Source: Vulcanimicrobiota bacterium
Lineage (GTDB): Bacteria > Vulcanimicrobiota > Vulcanimicrobiia > Vulcanimicrobiales > Vulcanimicrobiaceae
Direction: 5' to 3'
Length of the DNA stretch: 5,888 nt
Assembly: GCA_030040695.1 (NCBI GenBank)
Contig: JASHTE010000189.1
Coordinates: 1-5,888, forward strand
Part shown: positions 5,740-5,888 of the stretch, piece by piece
Position numbering within the stretch: the first letter of the stretch is position 1
Layout: each line of letters starts with the position of its first letter
Position numbers and translations under genes: made by a program
The notes under the pieces: generated by a model
The model's input: only the letters and a program-made list of their open reading frames with translations
Told to the model about the DNA's origin: nothing
The model's database searches: none

Positions 5740-5888
5740 ATGAGGCCGGTCCACGCTGTTTGGATCGCGACGGCTGTCTACGCGGTCATCTTCTTTCTGC
5801 TGGGTGCGAACCGGTATGCAACGTTTCACTCGGGGACCGACCTCGGCATCTTCACGCAGGCGATCGCGAGCGCGTTTCACGGCTTTAG
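5740..5888 (+). CDS. DUF2079 family membrane protein (3' partial)
   Basis: Only the first 49 codons lie in the window. The fragment starts MRPVHAVW and has a hydrophobic helix at about residues 7-23. It continues with the luminal-type segment NRYATFHSGTDLGIFTQAI (25-43). The pattern RY..FHS..DLGIF.QA is the recognisable opening of DUF2079 proteins. These are large multi-pass membrane proteins that resemble GT-C glycosyltransferases at the N terminus, but their function is not established. ATG 5740 is chosen because it begins just before the helix and no better start is seen in the open frame upstream. A clear Shine-Dalgarno is lacking; GGCGG directly abuts the start. Overlapping longer frames in this region lack any family resemblance. 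The gene is divergent from the lipoprotein. Family call moderately confident given the short fragment. Confidence 0.72.
   Translation, partial: MRPVHAVWIATAVYAVIFFLLGANRYATFHSGTDLGIFTQAIASAFHGF

Noticed and set aside
5493..5888. Open plus-strand frame of 131 codons running to the right edge
   Set aside because: It overlaps the lipoprotein start antisense and has Arg/Pro-rich, family-less content. The DUF2079 pattern is in a different plus frame starting at 5740.

Overview
The window is GC-rich, tightly packed bacterial DNA with seven protein genes. Five are complete and one is cut at each edge. No RNA genes, mobile elements, CRISPR arrays or other foreign islands were seen. The style suggests an environmental, poorly cultured lineage. 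The clues are a lipoprotein built from NHL repeats with Ala/Gly/Thr-rich blade linkers, a DUF2079 membrane protein, a kinase-less membrane-GAF protein and a TTG start. Candidatus Eremiobacterota (WPS-2), Dormibacterota or Acidobacteria-like would fit, but this is an impression and no marker gene is present.

Layout. Positions 3-842 (+) hold the end of a membrane protein with a GAF-like cytoplasmic tail. After 12 bp comes a DUF3089 alpha/beta-hydrolase-fold protein (855-1952, +). It meets a minus-strand pair tail to tail with a 3-bp gap. The pair is an alpha/beta hydrolase (2657-3469, -) followed after 23 bp by a RibD-C/dihydrofolate-reductase-like protein (1956-2633, -). A 96-bp divergent spacer separates it from a FAD-dependent aromatic-ring monooxygenase related to 2,6-dihydroxypyridine hydroxylase (3566-4687, +, TTG start). 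That gene ends on the same CTAG palindrome as a convergent NHL-repeat lipoprotein (4684-5610, -). A 129-bp divergent spacer leads to the start of a DUF2079 membrane protein (5740 to the right edge, +).

How the genes may work together. The most coherent unit is the divergent set in the middle: a flavin monooxygenase on one strand, and a serine hydrolase with a probable NAD(P)H-dependent reductase on the other. Such sets are common in small-molecule catabolism or detoxification, but no substrate can be read from the sequence. The flanking genes (sensor-like membrane protein, DUF3089 protein, propeller lipoprotein, DUF2079 protein) look like ordinary envelope-associated neighbours. I found no convincing evidence of a new multi-gene system. 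The points worth a second look are local: a DUF3089 protein with no visible export signal, an unusual catalytic-acid position in the alpha/beta hydrolase, equivalent cysteines in adjacent propeller blades, an intragenic hairpin, and the shared-stop convergent junction.
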